This document shows, in pieces, positions 35,557-44,389 of a stretch of 64,000 bases of DNA (its first letter is position 1; every line of letters begins with the position of its first letter). A program made the translations under genes and the position numbers. The DNA comes from LSCE01 sp050485425 (lineage in GTDB: Bacteria > Pseudomonadota > Gammaproteobacteria > Nitrococcales > Aquisalimonadaceae). Below the pieces are notes generated by a model. It searched no databases. It was given only the letters and a program-made list of their open reading frames with translations, and was not told the DNA's origin. The stretch spans positions 13,097 to 77,096 of the forward strand of contig JBJHBJ010000016.1 of the NCBI GenBank assembly GCA_050485425.1, read 5' to 3'.

Positions 35557-35811
35557 TCAGAGATGCCCTTGGATCGCCGCCGGCTCGACGGCATGCCAGT
35601 TGGACACACGCCGGCGTGGATGAGAGACCACCAGGCGGTCAAGCATTTCCTCGGCTTCGGCCCGGGTTTCGAACGGACCCCGCACACCTTCACGCGTCTC
35701 CACGTACCAGCCGTTGGCCAGGCCTCCCTGTTCGCCGACGTGGAAGAAGCGGTCCTGCCTGAACTGACTTCGGTAGCCTCCGGGGGATGCAGCCATGGTT
35801 ACCTCCAGCAC
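35557..35811 (-). CDS. DUF6316-like small protein
   Basis: This is an 84-residue protein, or 79 if the second ATG at 35796 is used. It has the pattern RFFHVGEQGGLANGWYVETREGVRGPFETRAEAEEMLDRLV. I recognise this as the small domain annotated DUF6316 in Pseudomonas and Marinobacter relatives. It has no signal peptide or membrane segment. Function is unknown. Confidence 0.6.
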   Translation of the reverse strand: MLEVTMAASPGGYRSQFRQDRFFHVGEQGGLANGWYVETREGVRGPFETRAEAEEMLDRLVVSHPRRRVSNWHAVEPAAIQGHL

Positions 35812-36114
35812 CCGGGTTGCAACCCAGCGCGCCTACTGACCGAACACCGTCGGGAGCCGCGAATACAGCCTCCGACACACGGCCCTCCATGGCGGACATG
35901 CAGCATGGTTCGCTGCATCACGTGCAATGCTTCGCATCCTAGCATTGTGTCTCTGCTGTTTATAGCCTATCCACAACGGTTTTGGACAGAGCTGTCCACC
36001 ACGCATCCGTCCGTGCCGCAGCCGTCGCCACACCTCGGCCCGTCGGTGATGCCTCCCTGGGTGGCGGGCGTCAGGCGCGATAGTATGCGTACAGTAACCA
36101 GCAGAGGACACGGG
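35812..36114. other. Divergent intergenic region with palindrome
   Basis: About 300 bases. I see an inverted repeat at 35983-35998 (tggacag-ag-ctgtcca), a plausible regulator site, and nothing that looks like a gene. An open frame continues from 35563 into the phosphatase but has no coding signs here. Confidence 0.45.
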
Positions 36115-36735
36115 ATGTATACCCAGCAATCGGCCACGGTGGTGGACCTGCTCCGTCACGGTCAGCCCGAGGGGGGGCAGAAGTATCGGGGCCGCCTGGA
36201 CGACCCGCTCAGCCCGCTGGGCTGGGAGCAGATGCGCCGTGCCGTGGCTGACGGCACGCATTGGGATGTCGTGCTCAGCTCCAGCCTGGAGCGGTGCCGG
36301 GCTTTTGCCGAAGAGGTGGGCCACGGGCAGAGCATTCCCGTACACGTGGAACCCGACTTCGTGGAAATCAGTTTCGGCGACTGGGAAGGCATGAAAACCG
36401 AGGAAATCCTGGCCAGGTACGGCCCTGCGCTGAGCGCATTCTGGCTGGACGGCGATGCCAACCCGCCCCCGGGGGGAGAGACCGTGAGCAGCTTCCACCA
36501 CCGGGTGGGCGCCGCCTGGGACCGTTGGCTGGAGCGGCTCTGGGGGCAGCATGTGTTGCTGGTCTGCCACGGCGGCGTCGTACGCACCGCCCTGAGCCAC
36601 GCACTCGGGCTGTCCCCCACGCACATGCTCTCGCGCCTGGAGGTACCTTACGCCTGCCGTAGCCGCGTCCGGATCACGCGCCGAGCCGATAGCAGCCTGC
36701 AGTCAATGCTGGTCAGTCACGGAGCGCCGGAATAG
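36115..36735 (+). CDS. Histidine phosphatase (phosphoglycerate mutase-like)
   Basis: This 206-residue protein has the catalytic LLRHGQPEGG, the conserved EISFGDWEGM, and the second histidine in LLVCHGGVVRTAL. These define the branch-1 histidine phosphatases. It is close to CobC/alpha-ribazole phosphatase in length and motifs, but no cobalamin gene lies nearby, so the substrate is open. ATG 36115 follows AGAGGA. It converges with prpD. Confidence 0.8.
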   Translation: MYTQQSATVVDLLRHGQPEGGQKYRGRLDDPLSPLGWEQMRRAVADGTHWDVVLSSSLERCRAFAEEVGHGQSIPVHVEPDFVEISFGDWEGMKTEEILARYGPALSAFWLDGDANPPPGGETVSSFHHRVGAAWDRWLERLWGQHVLLVCHGGVVRTALSHALGLSPTHMLSRLEVPYACRSRVRITRRADSSLQSMLVSHGAPE

Positions 36736-36768
36736 CCGCCGTCATTCTGCCCGGCGACGGCCCCCTTC

Positions 36769-38223
36769 TCACAACGCCCAAAGGTCCATGAACACGTTCA
36801 CCGGCATCTTCTCCAGGGTCTTCTGTTTTGCGCAAGCGGCCTTGATGGCGTCGGCACGCCGGGGGGGCAGCCGTGTTGCCACGGCCTGTTCGAATTTCTC
36901 CACCAGCAGCGGAATCCCCTCCTTGCGGCGGCGGCGATGGCCGACGGGATAGTCCACCTGCACGCGCTCGGTCTGACTGCCGTCCGTGAAGAAGACCTGC
37001 ACGGCATTGCCGATGGAGCGCTTCTTCGGGTCCAGGTAGTCCTTTGAGAACTGCGCGTTCTCCTGCACTTCCATCTTCTCGCGCAGGGCATCGATGCGCG
37101 GGTCGGCAGCGATGTGGTCCTCGTAGTCGTCCGCGGTGAGCCGGCCGAAGATCAGCGGCACGGCCACCATGTACTGGATGCAGTGATCCCGGTCGGCGGG
37201 GTTGTCCAGGGGCCCGGTCTTGTCGATGATGCGCACCCCGGCCTCCTGGGTCTCGATCACCACGCGGTCGATGCCCTCCAGCCGGTTCTTCACCTGCCCG
37301 TGCAGGCTCACGGCCGCCTCGACGGCCGTCTGGGCGTGGAACTCGGCCGGAAAGGCGATCTTGAACAGGATGTTCTCCATCACATAGCTGCCGAAACCCT
37401 GTTCGAGCCTGAGCCTGTTGCCCTTGAACAGCACGTCGTTGAAGCCCCAGCCCCTGGCCGACAGTGCCGAGGGGTACCCCATTTCGCCGGTCATGGCGAT
37501 CAGCGCCAGGCGCACGCCCCGGGCGGAGGCGTCGCCGGCGGCCCAGCTCTTGCGCGAGCCGGTATTGGGGGCATGGCGATAGGTGCGCAGGCTGGAGCCA
37601 TCGATCCAGGCGTGGGAAAGCGCCGTGACCACGTCGTCCCGGCTGCCGCCCAGCATGTGGGTGACCACGGCGGCGGTGGCGATCCGGCACAGCATGACGT
37701 GATCCAGGCCGACACGGTTGAAGCTGTTCTCCAGCGCGATCACGCCCTGGATCTCGTGCGCCTTGATGGCGGCGGTGAGCACTTCGCGCATGGTCAGCGG
37801 CGCCCTGCCTTCGGCGATGTTGCGGCGGCTGAGGTAATCCGCCACCGCCAGGATGCCGCCAAGATTGTCGGAGGGATGCCCCCATTCCGCGGCGAGCCAG
37901 GTGTCGTTGAAGTCCAGCCAGCGGATCATGGCGCCAATATTGAACGCTGCCTGCACCGGGTCCAGCCGGTAGGAGGTCCCCGGGACCCGGACACCATTGG
38001 CCATCTCCGCGCCCGGCACCACCGGCCCCAGCAGCTTGGTGCAGGCCGGGTACTGCAGGGCGAGCATGGCGCAGGCCAGGCTGTCCATCAGCATGTAGCG
38101 GGCGGTGTCGTAGGCCTCGTCGGACTTGACGGTGTAGCCGGTGACGTACCTGGCGATCGCCACCAGCTCCTTGTCCGGCTTCGGCCGCTTGCTGGACTTG
38201 ATGCCTCCCTCGGTCGCGCGCAT
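36769..38223 (-). CDS. prpD: 2-methylcitrate dehydratase PrpD
   Basis: This 484-residue MmgE/PrpD enzyme dehydrates 2-methylcitrate to 2-methyl-cis-aconitate. Recognisable blocks are MIRWLDFNDTWLAAEWGHPSDNLGGILAVADYLSR, ALSHAWIDGSSLRTYRHAPNTGSRKSWAAGDA, and GYPSALSARGWGFNDVLF. It is the last gene of the prp run. Because acnD and prpF are also present, prpD may be partly redundant or handle a different stereoisomer. It is 69 bases after prpF. Confidence 0.93.
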   Translation of the reverse strand: MRATEGGIKSSKRPKPDKELVAIARYVTGYTVKSDEAYDTARYMLMDSLACAMLALQYPACTKLLGPVVPGAEMANGVRVPGTSYRLDPVQAAFNIGAMIRWLDFNDTWLAAEWGHPSDNLGGILAVADYLSRRNIAEGRAPLTMREVLTAAIKAHEIQGVIALENSFNRVGLDHVMLCRIATAAVVTHMLGGSRDDVVTALSHAWIDGSSLRTYRHAPNTGSRKSWAAGDASARGVRLALIAMTGEMGYPSALSARGWGFNDVLFKGNRLRLEQGFGSYVMENILFKIAFPAEFHAQTAVEAAVSLHGQVKNRLEGIDRVVIETQEAGVRIIDKTGPLDNPADRDHCIQYMVAVPLIFGRLTADDYEDHIAADPRIDALREKMEVQENAQFSKDYLDPKKRSIGNAVQVFFTDGSQTERVQVDYPVGHRRRRKEGIPLLVEKFEQAVATRLPPRRADAIKAACAKQKTLEKMPVNVFMDLWAL

Positions 38224-38292
38224 GTGTCGGCTCCTCCCCGTCAGGACGGATTGCGGATGAGACTCATGACAAGTGTAGGCGTACCGCGGCTG

Positions 38293-39477
38293 TTACCGCT
38301 GGAGGACGTCACCGGGGATGCGCACCCAGCCTTCCATCAGCACCCGCGCGCTGCGGCTCATCACCGCCTTGGTGGCGGTCCATTCACCGTTGACCTGGCT
38401 GGCCTCGGCGCCCACCCGCAGCGTCCCGGAGGGGTGACCGAAATGCACCGAGTTGCGTTCGCCACCGCCGGCGGCCAGGTTCACCAGCGTGCCGGGCACC
38501 GCCGCGGCCGTGGCGATGGCAACGGCCGCGGTCCCCATCATGGCATGGTGCAGCTTGCCCATGGACAGCGCGCGCACCAGCAGGTCGATGTCGGCGGCCT
38601 TCACGGCCTTGCCGCTGGAGGCGGTGTAGTCCGCCGGCCCCGCGACGAAGGCCACCTTGGGTGTGTGCTGCCGCTGGGCGGCTTCGTCCACGTGTCCGAT
38701 CAGCCCCATGCGCACAGCACCGTGGGCGCGGATGGACTCGAACATGGCCAGCGCCTTGACGTCGTTATTGATGGCATCCTGCAGTTCGGTGCCGGTGTAG
38801 CCGATCTCGGCGGCGTTGACGAACACGGTGGGGATGCCGGCATTGATCATCGTGGCCCTGAGCGTGCCCAGACCGGGCACTTCCAGTTCGTCCACCAGCT
38901 TGCCGGTGGGGAACATGGCGCCATCGCCGTCCGCCGGATCCATGAACTCCACCGGTATTTCAGCCGCCGGGAAAGTCACCCCGTCCAGCTCGAAATCGCC
39001 GGTTTCCTGCACCCGCCCATCGACCATGGGCACCCGGCCGATGATGGTCTTGCGGATATTGGCCTGCCAGATGCGCACTTCCGCAATGCCGTTGTCGGGA
39101 ATCCTCGCGGGATCCACCAGCCCGTTGCTGACGGCGAACGGGCCCACGGCAGCGGACAGATTGCCGCAGTTACCGCTCCAGTCGATGAAGGGTTTGTCGA
39201 TGGACACCTGGCCAAACAGGTAGTCCACGTCATGCTCCGGGCTGTCGCTCCTCGACAGGATCACCGTCTTGCTGGTGCTGGAGGTTGCGCCGCCCATGCC
39301 ATCGGTGTGCTTGCCGTAGGGGTCGGGGCTGCCGATCACCCGCAACAGCAGCGCATCTCGAGCCGGACCGGGCGTGCGGGCGGTTTCCGGCAGGTCATCC
39401 AGGCGGAAGAAAACACCCTTGCTGGTGCCGCCGCGCATGTAGGTGGCGGGAATCCGGATCTGCGGTGCATGGGCCAT
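38293..39477 (-). CDS. prpF: 2-methylaconitate isomerase PrpF
   Basis: This 394-residue protein has a diaminopimelate-epimerase-like fold. Typical blocks are IPATYMRGGTSKGVFFRLDDLP, GMGGATSSTSKTVIL, and DWSGNCGNLSAAVGPFAV. It isomerises the product of AcnD so that ordinary aconitase can hydrate it. ATG 39477 has AGGAAG upstream. The much longer open frame runs back into acnD in a different frame and is not used. Confidence 0.93.
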   Translation of the reverse strand: MAHAPQIRIPATYMRGGTSKGVFFRLDDLPETARTPGPARDALLLRVIGSPDPYGKHTDGMGGATSSTSKTVILSRSDSPEHDVDYLFGQVSIDKPFIDWSGNCGNLSAAVGPFAVSNGLVDPARIPDNGIAEVRIWQANIRKTIIGRVPMVDGRVQETGDFELDGVTFPAAEIPVEFMDPADGDGAMFPTGKLVDELEVPGLGTLRATMINAGIPTVFVNAAEIGYTGTELQDAINNDVKALAMFESIRAHGAVRMGLIGHVDEAAQRQHTPKVAFVAGPADYTASSGKAVKAADIDLLVRALSMGKLHHAMMGTAAVAIATAAAVPGTLVNLAAGGGERNSVHFGHPSGTLRVGAEASQVNGEWTATKAVMSRSARVLMEGWVRIPGDVLQR

Positions 39478-39562
39478 GACAATCGCTTCCTGGTCTACGC
39501 TGGCGAGGCGACCCGGCGCCATCCATGCGCCGGGTCGACGGTTCATGGGTATCTGGCCGGGC

Positions 39563-42184
39563 TCAGCCGGTCGCCTCGGCACGGGACTCCGATTCCAGGA
39601 AATCCTGCGCAAAGCGCTGCAGCACGCCGCCGGCGGAGTACACGGAGACCTCCTCCGCGGTATCCAGCCGGCAGATCACCGGCACCCGCTCCACCTCGCC
39701 GCCACGGCGGTTGATCACCAGTGTCAGCGTGGCCCCGGGCGCAGGGGCGCCCTCCACGTCGTAGGTTTCGGTGCCGTCCAGCGCCAGTGTCTTGCGCGTG
39801 GTACCCTCCTGGAACTGCAACGGCATCACGCCCATACCGATCAGGTTGGTGCGGTGGATGCGCTCGAAGCCTTCGGCGACGATGGCTTCCACCCCTGCCA
39901 GCGCCACACCCTTGGCCGCCCAGTCGCGGGACGAGCCCTGGCCGTAGTCGGCGCCGGCGATGATGATCAGCGGCTGTTTGCGGTTCATGTAGGTTTCGAT
40001 GGCCTCCCACATGCGCATGATCTTGCCGTCCGGCTCCACCCGGGCCAGTGAGCCCTGTTTCACCTCGCCCTTGTCGTCGCGCACCATCTCGTTGAACAGC
40101 TTGGGGTTGGCCAGCGTTGCCCGCTGCGCGGTGAGGTGATCGCCGCGGTGGGTGGCGTAGGAATTGAAGTCCTCCTCCGGCAGGCCCATTTTCGCCAGGT
40201 ACTCGCCGGCAGCGCTGTCCAGGAGAATGGCATTGGACGGCGAGAGGTGGTCGGTGGTGATGTTGTCCGGCAGGATGGCCAGCGGTCGCATGCCCTTCAG
40301 CGCGCGCTCGGCGGCCATGGTCCCTTCCCAGTACGGCGGGCGGCGGATGTAGGTGCTCTGCGGGCGCCAGTCGTAGAGCGGGCTCTCCGCCTCCTTCACC
40401 GCTCCCAGATTGAACATCGGGATGTAGACCTTGTTGAACTGCTCCGGCTTGACGAATTCCTCGACGATGGCGTCGATCTCCTCGTCCGAGGGCCAGATGT
40501 CCTTCAGCGTCACCGGCTTGCCGTCCGAGCCGGTGCCCAGCACGTCCTGTTCGATGTCGAAACGCACCGTGCCGGCAATGGCGTAGGCCACCACCAGCGG
40601 CGGCGAGGCCAGGAAGGCCTGCTTGGCGTAAGGGTGGATGCGGCCGTCGAAGTTGCGGTTGCCGGACAGCACGGCGGTGGCGTACAGGTCACGATCGATG
40701 ATCTCCTGCTGAATCTTCGGATCCAGCGCGCCGGACATGCCGTTGCAGGTGGTGCAGGCGTAGGCGACGATGCCGAAGCCCAGCTTTTCCAGTTCCGGCA
40801 GCAGGCCGGCTTCCTCCAGGTACAAACGGGCCACCTTGGAGCCGGGCGCGAAGGATGACTTCACCCAGGGCTTGCGTACCAGCCCGAGTTCGTTGGCCTT
40901 CTTTGCCAGCAGCCCGGCAGCCACCACATTGCGCGGGTTGGAGGTGTTGGTGCAACTGGTGATGGCGGCGATGATCACCGCGCCGTCGGGCATCCTGCCT
41001 GCCTTTTCCTCGGCCATGGCCTTGTCCAGATCCACCGCGATGCCGCGCTCGTGCAGCGCCCGGGTGGGCAGGCGGCGATGGGGGTTGGACGGGCCGGCCA
41101 GGTTGCGTTCCACGGTGGAAAGGTCGAAGGTGAGCACGCGCTCGTACTCGGCCTTGTTCAGGCTGTCGGCCCACAAACCGGTGGTCCTGGCGTAGTTCTC
41201 CACCAGCGCCACCTGCTCCGGCTCGCGACCGGTGAGCTTGAGGTAATCGATGGTCTGCTCGTCGATGTAGAACATCGCCGCCGTGGCACCATACTCCGGG
41301 GTCATGTTGGAGATGGTGGCGCGATCGCCGATGGTCAGACTGGACGCACCTTCGCCGAAGAACTCCAGGTAGGCGCCCACCACACGCTCCTTGCGCAGGA
41401 ATTCGGTGATGGCCAGCACGATGTCGGTGGCGGTGATCCCCGGCTGGCGCTTGCCGGTGAGTTCGACACCGACGATATCGGGCAGACGCATCATCGACGG
41501 CCGTCCCAGCATCACGGTTTCCGCCTCCAGGCCGCCCACGCCGATGGCGATGACGCCCAGGCAGTCGATATGCGGGGTGTGGCTGTCGGTGCCCACACAG
41601 GTGTCCGGGAAAGCCACGCCGTCGCGGGCCTGGATCACCGGCGACATCTTTTCCAGATTGATCTGGTGCATGATGCCGTTGCCGGCCGGGATCACATCCA
41701 CGTTTCTGAACGCGGTCTTGGTCCACTCGATGAAGTGGAAACGATCCTCGTTGCGACGGTCCTCAATGGCGCGATTCTTCTCGAAGGCGTCCGGCTCGAA
41801 GCCGGCGTGCTCCACCGCCAGCGAATGATCGACGATAAGCTGGGTCTGCACCACCGGGTTCACCTTGGACGGGTCGCCACCCTTCTCGGCGATGGCGTCG
41901 CGCAGCCCGGCCAGGTCCACCAGCGCGGTCTGGCCGAGGATGTCGTGGCAGACCACGCGGGCCGGGTACCAGGGAAAGTCGAGATCGCGCCGCCGCTCGA
42001 TGAGCTGTTTCAGCGCATCGGTGAGCAACTCGGGTTCGCAGCGGCGCACGAGTTGTTCCGCCAGCACGCGCGAGGTGTAAGGCAACGTGTCGTAGGCGCC
42101 GGGCTGGATGTCGTCGACGGCGGCACGTGCATCGAAGTAGTCCAGGCTGGTGCCGGGCAGCGGCTTGCGATAATTCGTGTTCAT
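39563..42184 (-). CDS. acnD: Fe/S-dependent 2-methylcitrate dehydratase AcnD
   Basis: This 873-residue aconitase-superfamily enzyme has Fe-S cysteines in ITSCTNTSNP and ACTTCNGMSGALDP. It also has the domain-4 block GADYGQGSSRDWAAKGVALAGVEAI. It acts with PrpF in the alternative methylcitrate route. ATG 42184 (MNTNYRKPLPG) gives the family start; another ATG lies 12 bases upstream. A gap of 120 bases separates it from prpC, larger than the others in the cluster, so an internal promoter is possible. Confidence 0.93.
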   Translation of the reverse strand: MNTNYRKPLPGTSLDYFDARAAVDDIQPGAYDTLPYTSRVLAEQLVRRCEPELLTDALKQLIERRRDLDFPWYPARVVCHDILGQTALVDLAGLRDAIAEKGGDPSKVNPVVQTQLIVDHSLAVEHAGFEPDAFEKNRAIEDRRNEDRFHFIEWTKTAFRNVDVIPAGNGIMHQINLEKMSPVIQARDGVAFPDTCVGTDSHTPHIDCLGVIAIGVGGLEAETVMLGRPSMMRLPDIVGVELTGKRQPGITATDIVLAITEFLRKERVVGAYLEFFGEGASSLTIGDRATISNMTPEYGATAAMFYIDEQTIDYLKLTGREPEQVALVENYARTTGLWADSLNKAEYERVLTFDLSTVERNLAGPSNPHRRLPTRALHERGIAVDLDKAMAEEKAGRMPDGAVIIAAITSCTNTSNPRNVVAAGLLAKKANELGLVRKPWVKSSFAPGSKVARLYLEEAGLLPELEKLGFGIVAYACTTCNGMSGALDPKIQQEIIDRDLYATAVLSGNRNFDGRIHPYAKQAFLASPPLVVAYAIAGTVRFDIEQDVLGTGSDGKPVTLKDIWPSDEEIDAIVEEFVKPEQFNKVYIPMFNLGAVKEAESPLYDWRPQSTYIRRPPYWEGTMAAERALKGMRPLAILPDNITTDHLSPSNAILLDSAAGEYLAKMGLPEEDFNSYATHRGDHLTAQRATLANPKLFNEMVRDDKGEVKQGSLARVEPDGKIMRMWEAIETYMNRKQPLIIIAGADYGQGSSRDWAAKGVALAGVEAIVAEGFERIHRTNLIGMGVMPLQFQEGTTRKTLALDGTETYDVEGAPAPGATLTLVINRRGGEVERVPVICRLDTAEEVSVYSAGGVLQRFAQDFLESESRAEATG

Positions 42185-42304
42185 GGCGTCAGGCATCCGT
42201 CGCGTCAAACTCAGGGGTCGAAAGGACGTAGCAGCCCTCACGACAAGGCTAGCAACTCCGGAGCGGCCCTCGGCCGCCCCGGCGGGGTTACGGCAACCGG
42301 ACCG

Positions 42305-43432
42305 TCAACCGCGTTCGGCGATGGGCACCACCTTGCGCAGCTCCGGTCCGGTGTAATCGGCACTGGGGCGGATGATGCGGTTGTTGGCACGCTGCTCCAT
42401 CACATGGGCGGCCCAGCCGGTCAGGCGCGACATCACGAAGATAGGCGTGAACAGCTTGGTGGGAATGCCCATGAAGTGGTAGGCGGAGGCATGGTAGAAA
42501 TCGGCGTTCGGAAACAGCTTCTTCTCCCGCCACATGACCTGATCCACCCGCTCGGACACCGGGAACAGGGTCTTGTCGCCCACTTCCTGGGCCAGCTTCC
42601 GCGACCATTCCTTGATCACCGCATTACGCGGGTCGGATTCGCGATAGATGGCGTGACCGAAACCCATCACCTTGTCCTTGCGCTCCAGCATGGCCAGCAG
42701 CTCCTGCTCGGCCTGATCCGGATCAGACCACTTCTCGATCATCTCCATCGCCGCCTCGTTGGCGCCGCCGTGCAGCGGGCCCCGCAGCGAACCGATGGCT
42801 CCGGTGATGCAGGAGTGCATGTCCGACAGCGTCGATGCGCAGACCCGCGCCGTGAAGGTGGAGGCGTTGAACTCGTGTTCCGCGTACAGGATCAGCGAGA
42901 CGTTCATCACGTCGGCGTGCAGTTGGCTGGCGGGTTTGCCGTGCAGCAGATGCAGGAAGTGGCCACCGATGGACGTATCGTCGGTCACCGGGTTCACGCG
43001 CACGCCGTCGTGCGAGTAGCGGTACCAGTAGGTGATGATGGACGGGAACACCGCCAGCATCCGGTCCACCACATCCTGCTGCTGGGAAAAATCGGTCTCG
43101 GTTTCCAGGTTGCCGAGCATGGAGCAACCGGTGCGCATCACATCCATGGGGTGAGCGTCGGCCGGAATGCGTTCCAGCACTTCCTTCAACGGCTGGGGCA
43201 GATCGCGCAGCCCCTGAAGACGCTTGCAATAGGCATCCAACTGGACCTGGGTGGGCAGTTCACCGTAGAGCAGCAGATAGGCCACTTCCTCGAAGGTGAC
43301 GTTGTCCGCGAGATCCCGAACATCGTACCCGCGGTACGTCAGGCCCGTCCCCTCCTTGCCCACCGTGCAAAGGGCGGTCTCGCCGGCAGAGGTTCCCCGC
43401 AGGCCGGCACCGCCCAGCTTCTTCTCGCTCAT
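42305..43432 (-). CDS. prpC: 2-methylcitrate synthase
   Basis: This 375-residue citrate-synthase-family enzyme condenses propionyl-CoA with oxaloacetate. It shows GLTYRGYDVRDLADN, GPLHGGANEAAMEMI and MGFGHAIYRESDPR, which carry the active-site histidines, plus the terminal RPSADYTGPE. The shorter length and GYDV block are typical of PrpC rather than GltA. GAGGAA precedes ATG 43432. It follows prpB by 37 bases. Confidence 0.93.
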   Translation of the reverse strand: MSEKKLGGAGLRGTSAGETALCTVGKEGTGLTYRGYDVRDLADNVTFEEVAYLLLYGELPTQVQLDAYCKRLQGLRDLPQPLKEVLERIPADAHPMDVMRTGCSMLGNLETETDFSQQQDVVDRMLAVFPSIITYWYRYSHDGVRVNPVTDDTSIGGHFLHLLHGKPASQLHADVMNVSLILYAEHEFNASTFTARVCASTLSDMHSCITGAIGSLRGPLHGGANEAAMEMIEKWSDPDQAEQELLAMLERKDKVMGFGHAIYRESDPRNAVIKEWSRKLAQEVGDKTLFPVSERVDQVMWREKKLFPNADFYHASAYHFMGIPTKLFTPIFVMSRLTGWAAHVMEQRANNRIIRPSADYTGPELRKVVPIAERG

Positions 43433-43469
43433 AAGTTCCTCACTCGTAAACGTTCGACTTGAATCCCGC

Positions 43470-44351
43470 TCAGGATTGCTTGAACAGCTCATCCAGCTTG
43501 TCTTCGTAGGAATGGTAGTCCAGGACTTCGTACAGCTCGGCCCGGGACTGCATGCCGTCCACCACCGCCCGCTGCGTGCCTTGCTGCCGGATGGCACCGT
43601 ACACCTGTTCCGCCGCACGGCTCATGGCCCTGAACGCGGACAAGGGGTACAGCACCATGCCGGCCCCGGCCTCGCGCAGCTCGTCCACGGTGAACAGCGG
43701 TGTCTGGCCGAATTCGGTGATGTTGGCGAGTACCGGCACCGGTACCGACGAGGTGAACGCGCGGAATTCCTCCAGCGTGTGCAACGCCTCGGCGAAGATC
43801 GCGTCGGCGCCGGCCTCTACGTAGGCGTTGGCCCTGTCGACTGCCGCCTGCATGCCTTCCGAGGCATGCGCGTCGGTACGTGCCATGAATACAAAATCGG
43901 CGTCCTGGCGCGCATCCACGGCTGCCTTGACGCGGTCCACCATCTCTTCCTTGCTCACCAGCGCCTTGTTGGGCCGGTGGCCGCAACGCTTGGCCTGCAC
44001 CTGGTCTTCCAGGTGAATGGCAGCCACGCCGGCGCGCTCCATCTCGCGGACGGTGCGGGCGATACTGAAGGCACTGCCCCAGCCGGTGTCCACGTCCACC
44101 AGCAGCGGCACGTCGGTGGCGGAGGTGATGCGCTGGGCATCTTCGACCACGTCCGCAAGCTGGGTGATGCCCAGGTCGGGCAAACCGAAGGAGGCGTTCG
44201 CCACGCCGGCGCCGGACAGGTAAATCGCGCGGAACCCCGCCCGTTCCGCCAGCAGCGCGGAGTAGGCGTTGATCGTTCCGGCCACCTGCAGCGGCTGTTC
44301 CGCCGCCAGGGCATCCCGGAAGCGGCGACCTGCAGAGGGTATTGCGGACAT
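43470..44351 (-). CDS. prpB: 2-methylisocitrate lyase
   Basis: This 293-residue isocitrate-lyase-superfamily enzyme cleaves 2-methylisocitrate to pyruvate and succinate. The catalytic cysteine lies in KRCGH (EDQVQAKRCGHRPNKALV). VDVDTGWG and FMARTDAHASEGM supply metal and substrate contacts. ATG 44351 follows GGAGGAA. It begins 38 bases after acuI on the same strand, so the five prp genes appear to be read with acuI. Confidence 0.95.
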   Translation of the reverse strand: MSAIPSAGRRFRDALAAEQPLQVAGTINAYSALLAERAGFRAIYLSGAGVANASFGLPDLGITQLADVVEDAQRITSATDVPLLVDVDTGWGSAFSIARTVREMERAGVAAIHLEDQVQAKRCGHRPNKALVSKEEMVDRVKAAVDARQDADFVFMARTDAHASEGMQAAVDRANAYVEAGADAIFAEALHTLEEFRAFTSSVPVPVLANITEFGQTPLFTVDELREAGAGMVLYPLSAFRAMSRAAEQVYGAIRQQGTQRAVVDGMQSRAELYEVLDYHSYEDKLDELFKQS

Positions 44352-44389
44352 GGTTGGATTTCCTCCACTCAGAACCAGGTGCGGGCCTG

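Noticed and set aside
37114..39714. 866-codon plus-strand frame opposite prpD and prpF
   Set aside because: It covers two well-recognised enzymes on the other strand and its translation is His/Gly/Val-rich with no domain.
41051..43462. 803-codon plus-strand frame opposite acnD and prpC
   Set aside because: Antisense shadow of conserved enzymes; no recognisable protein motif.
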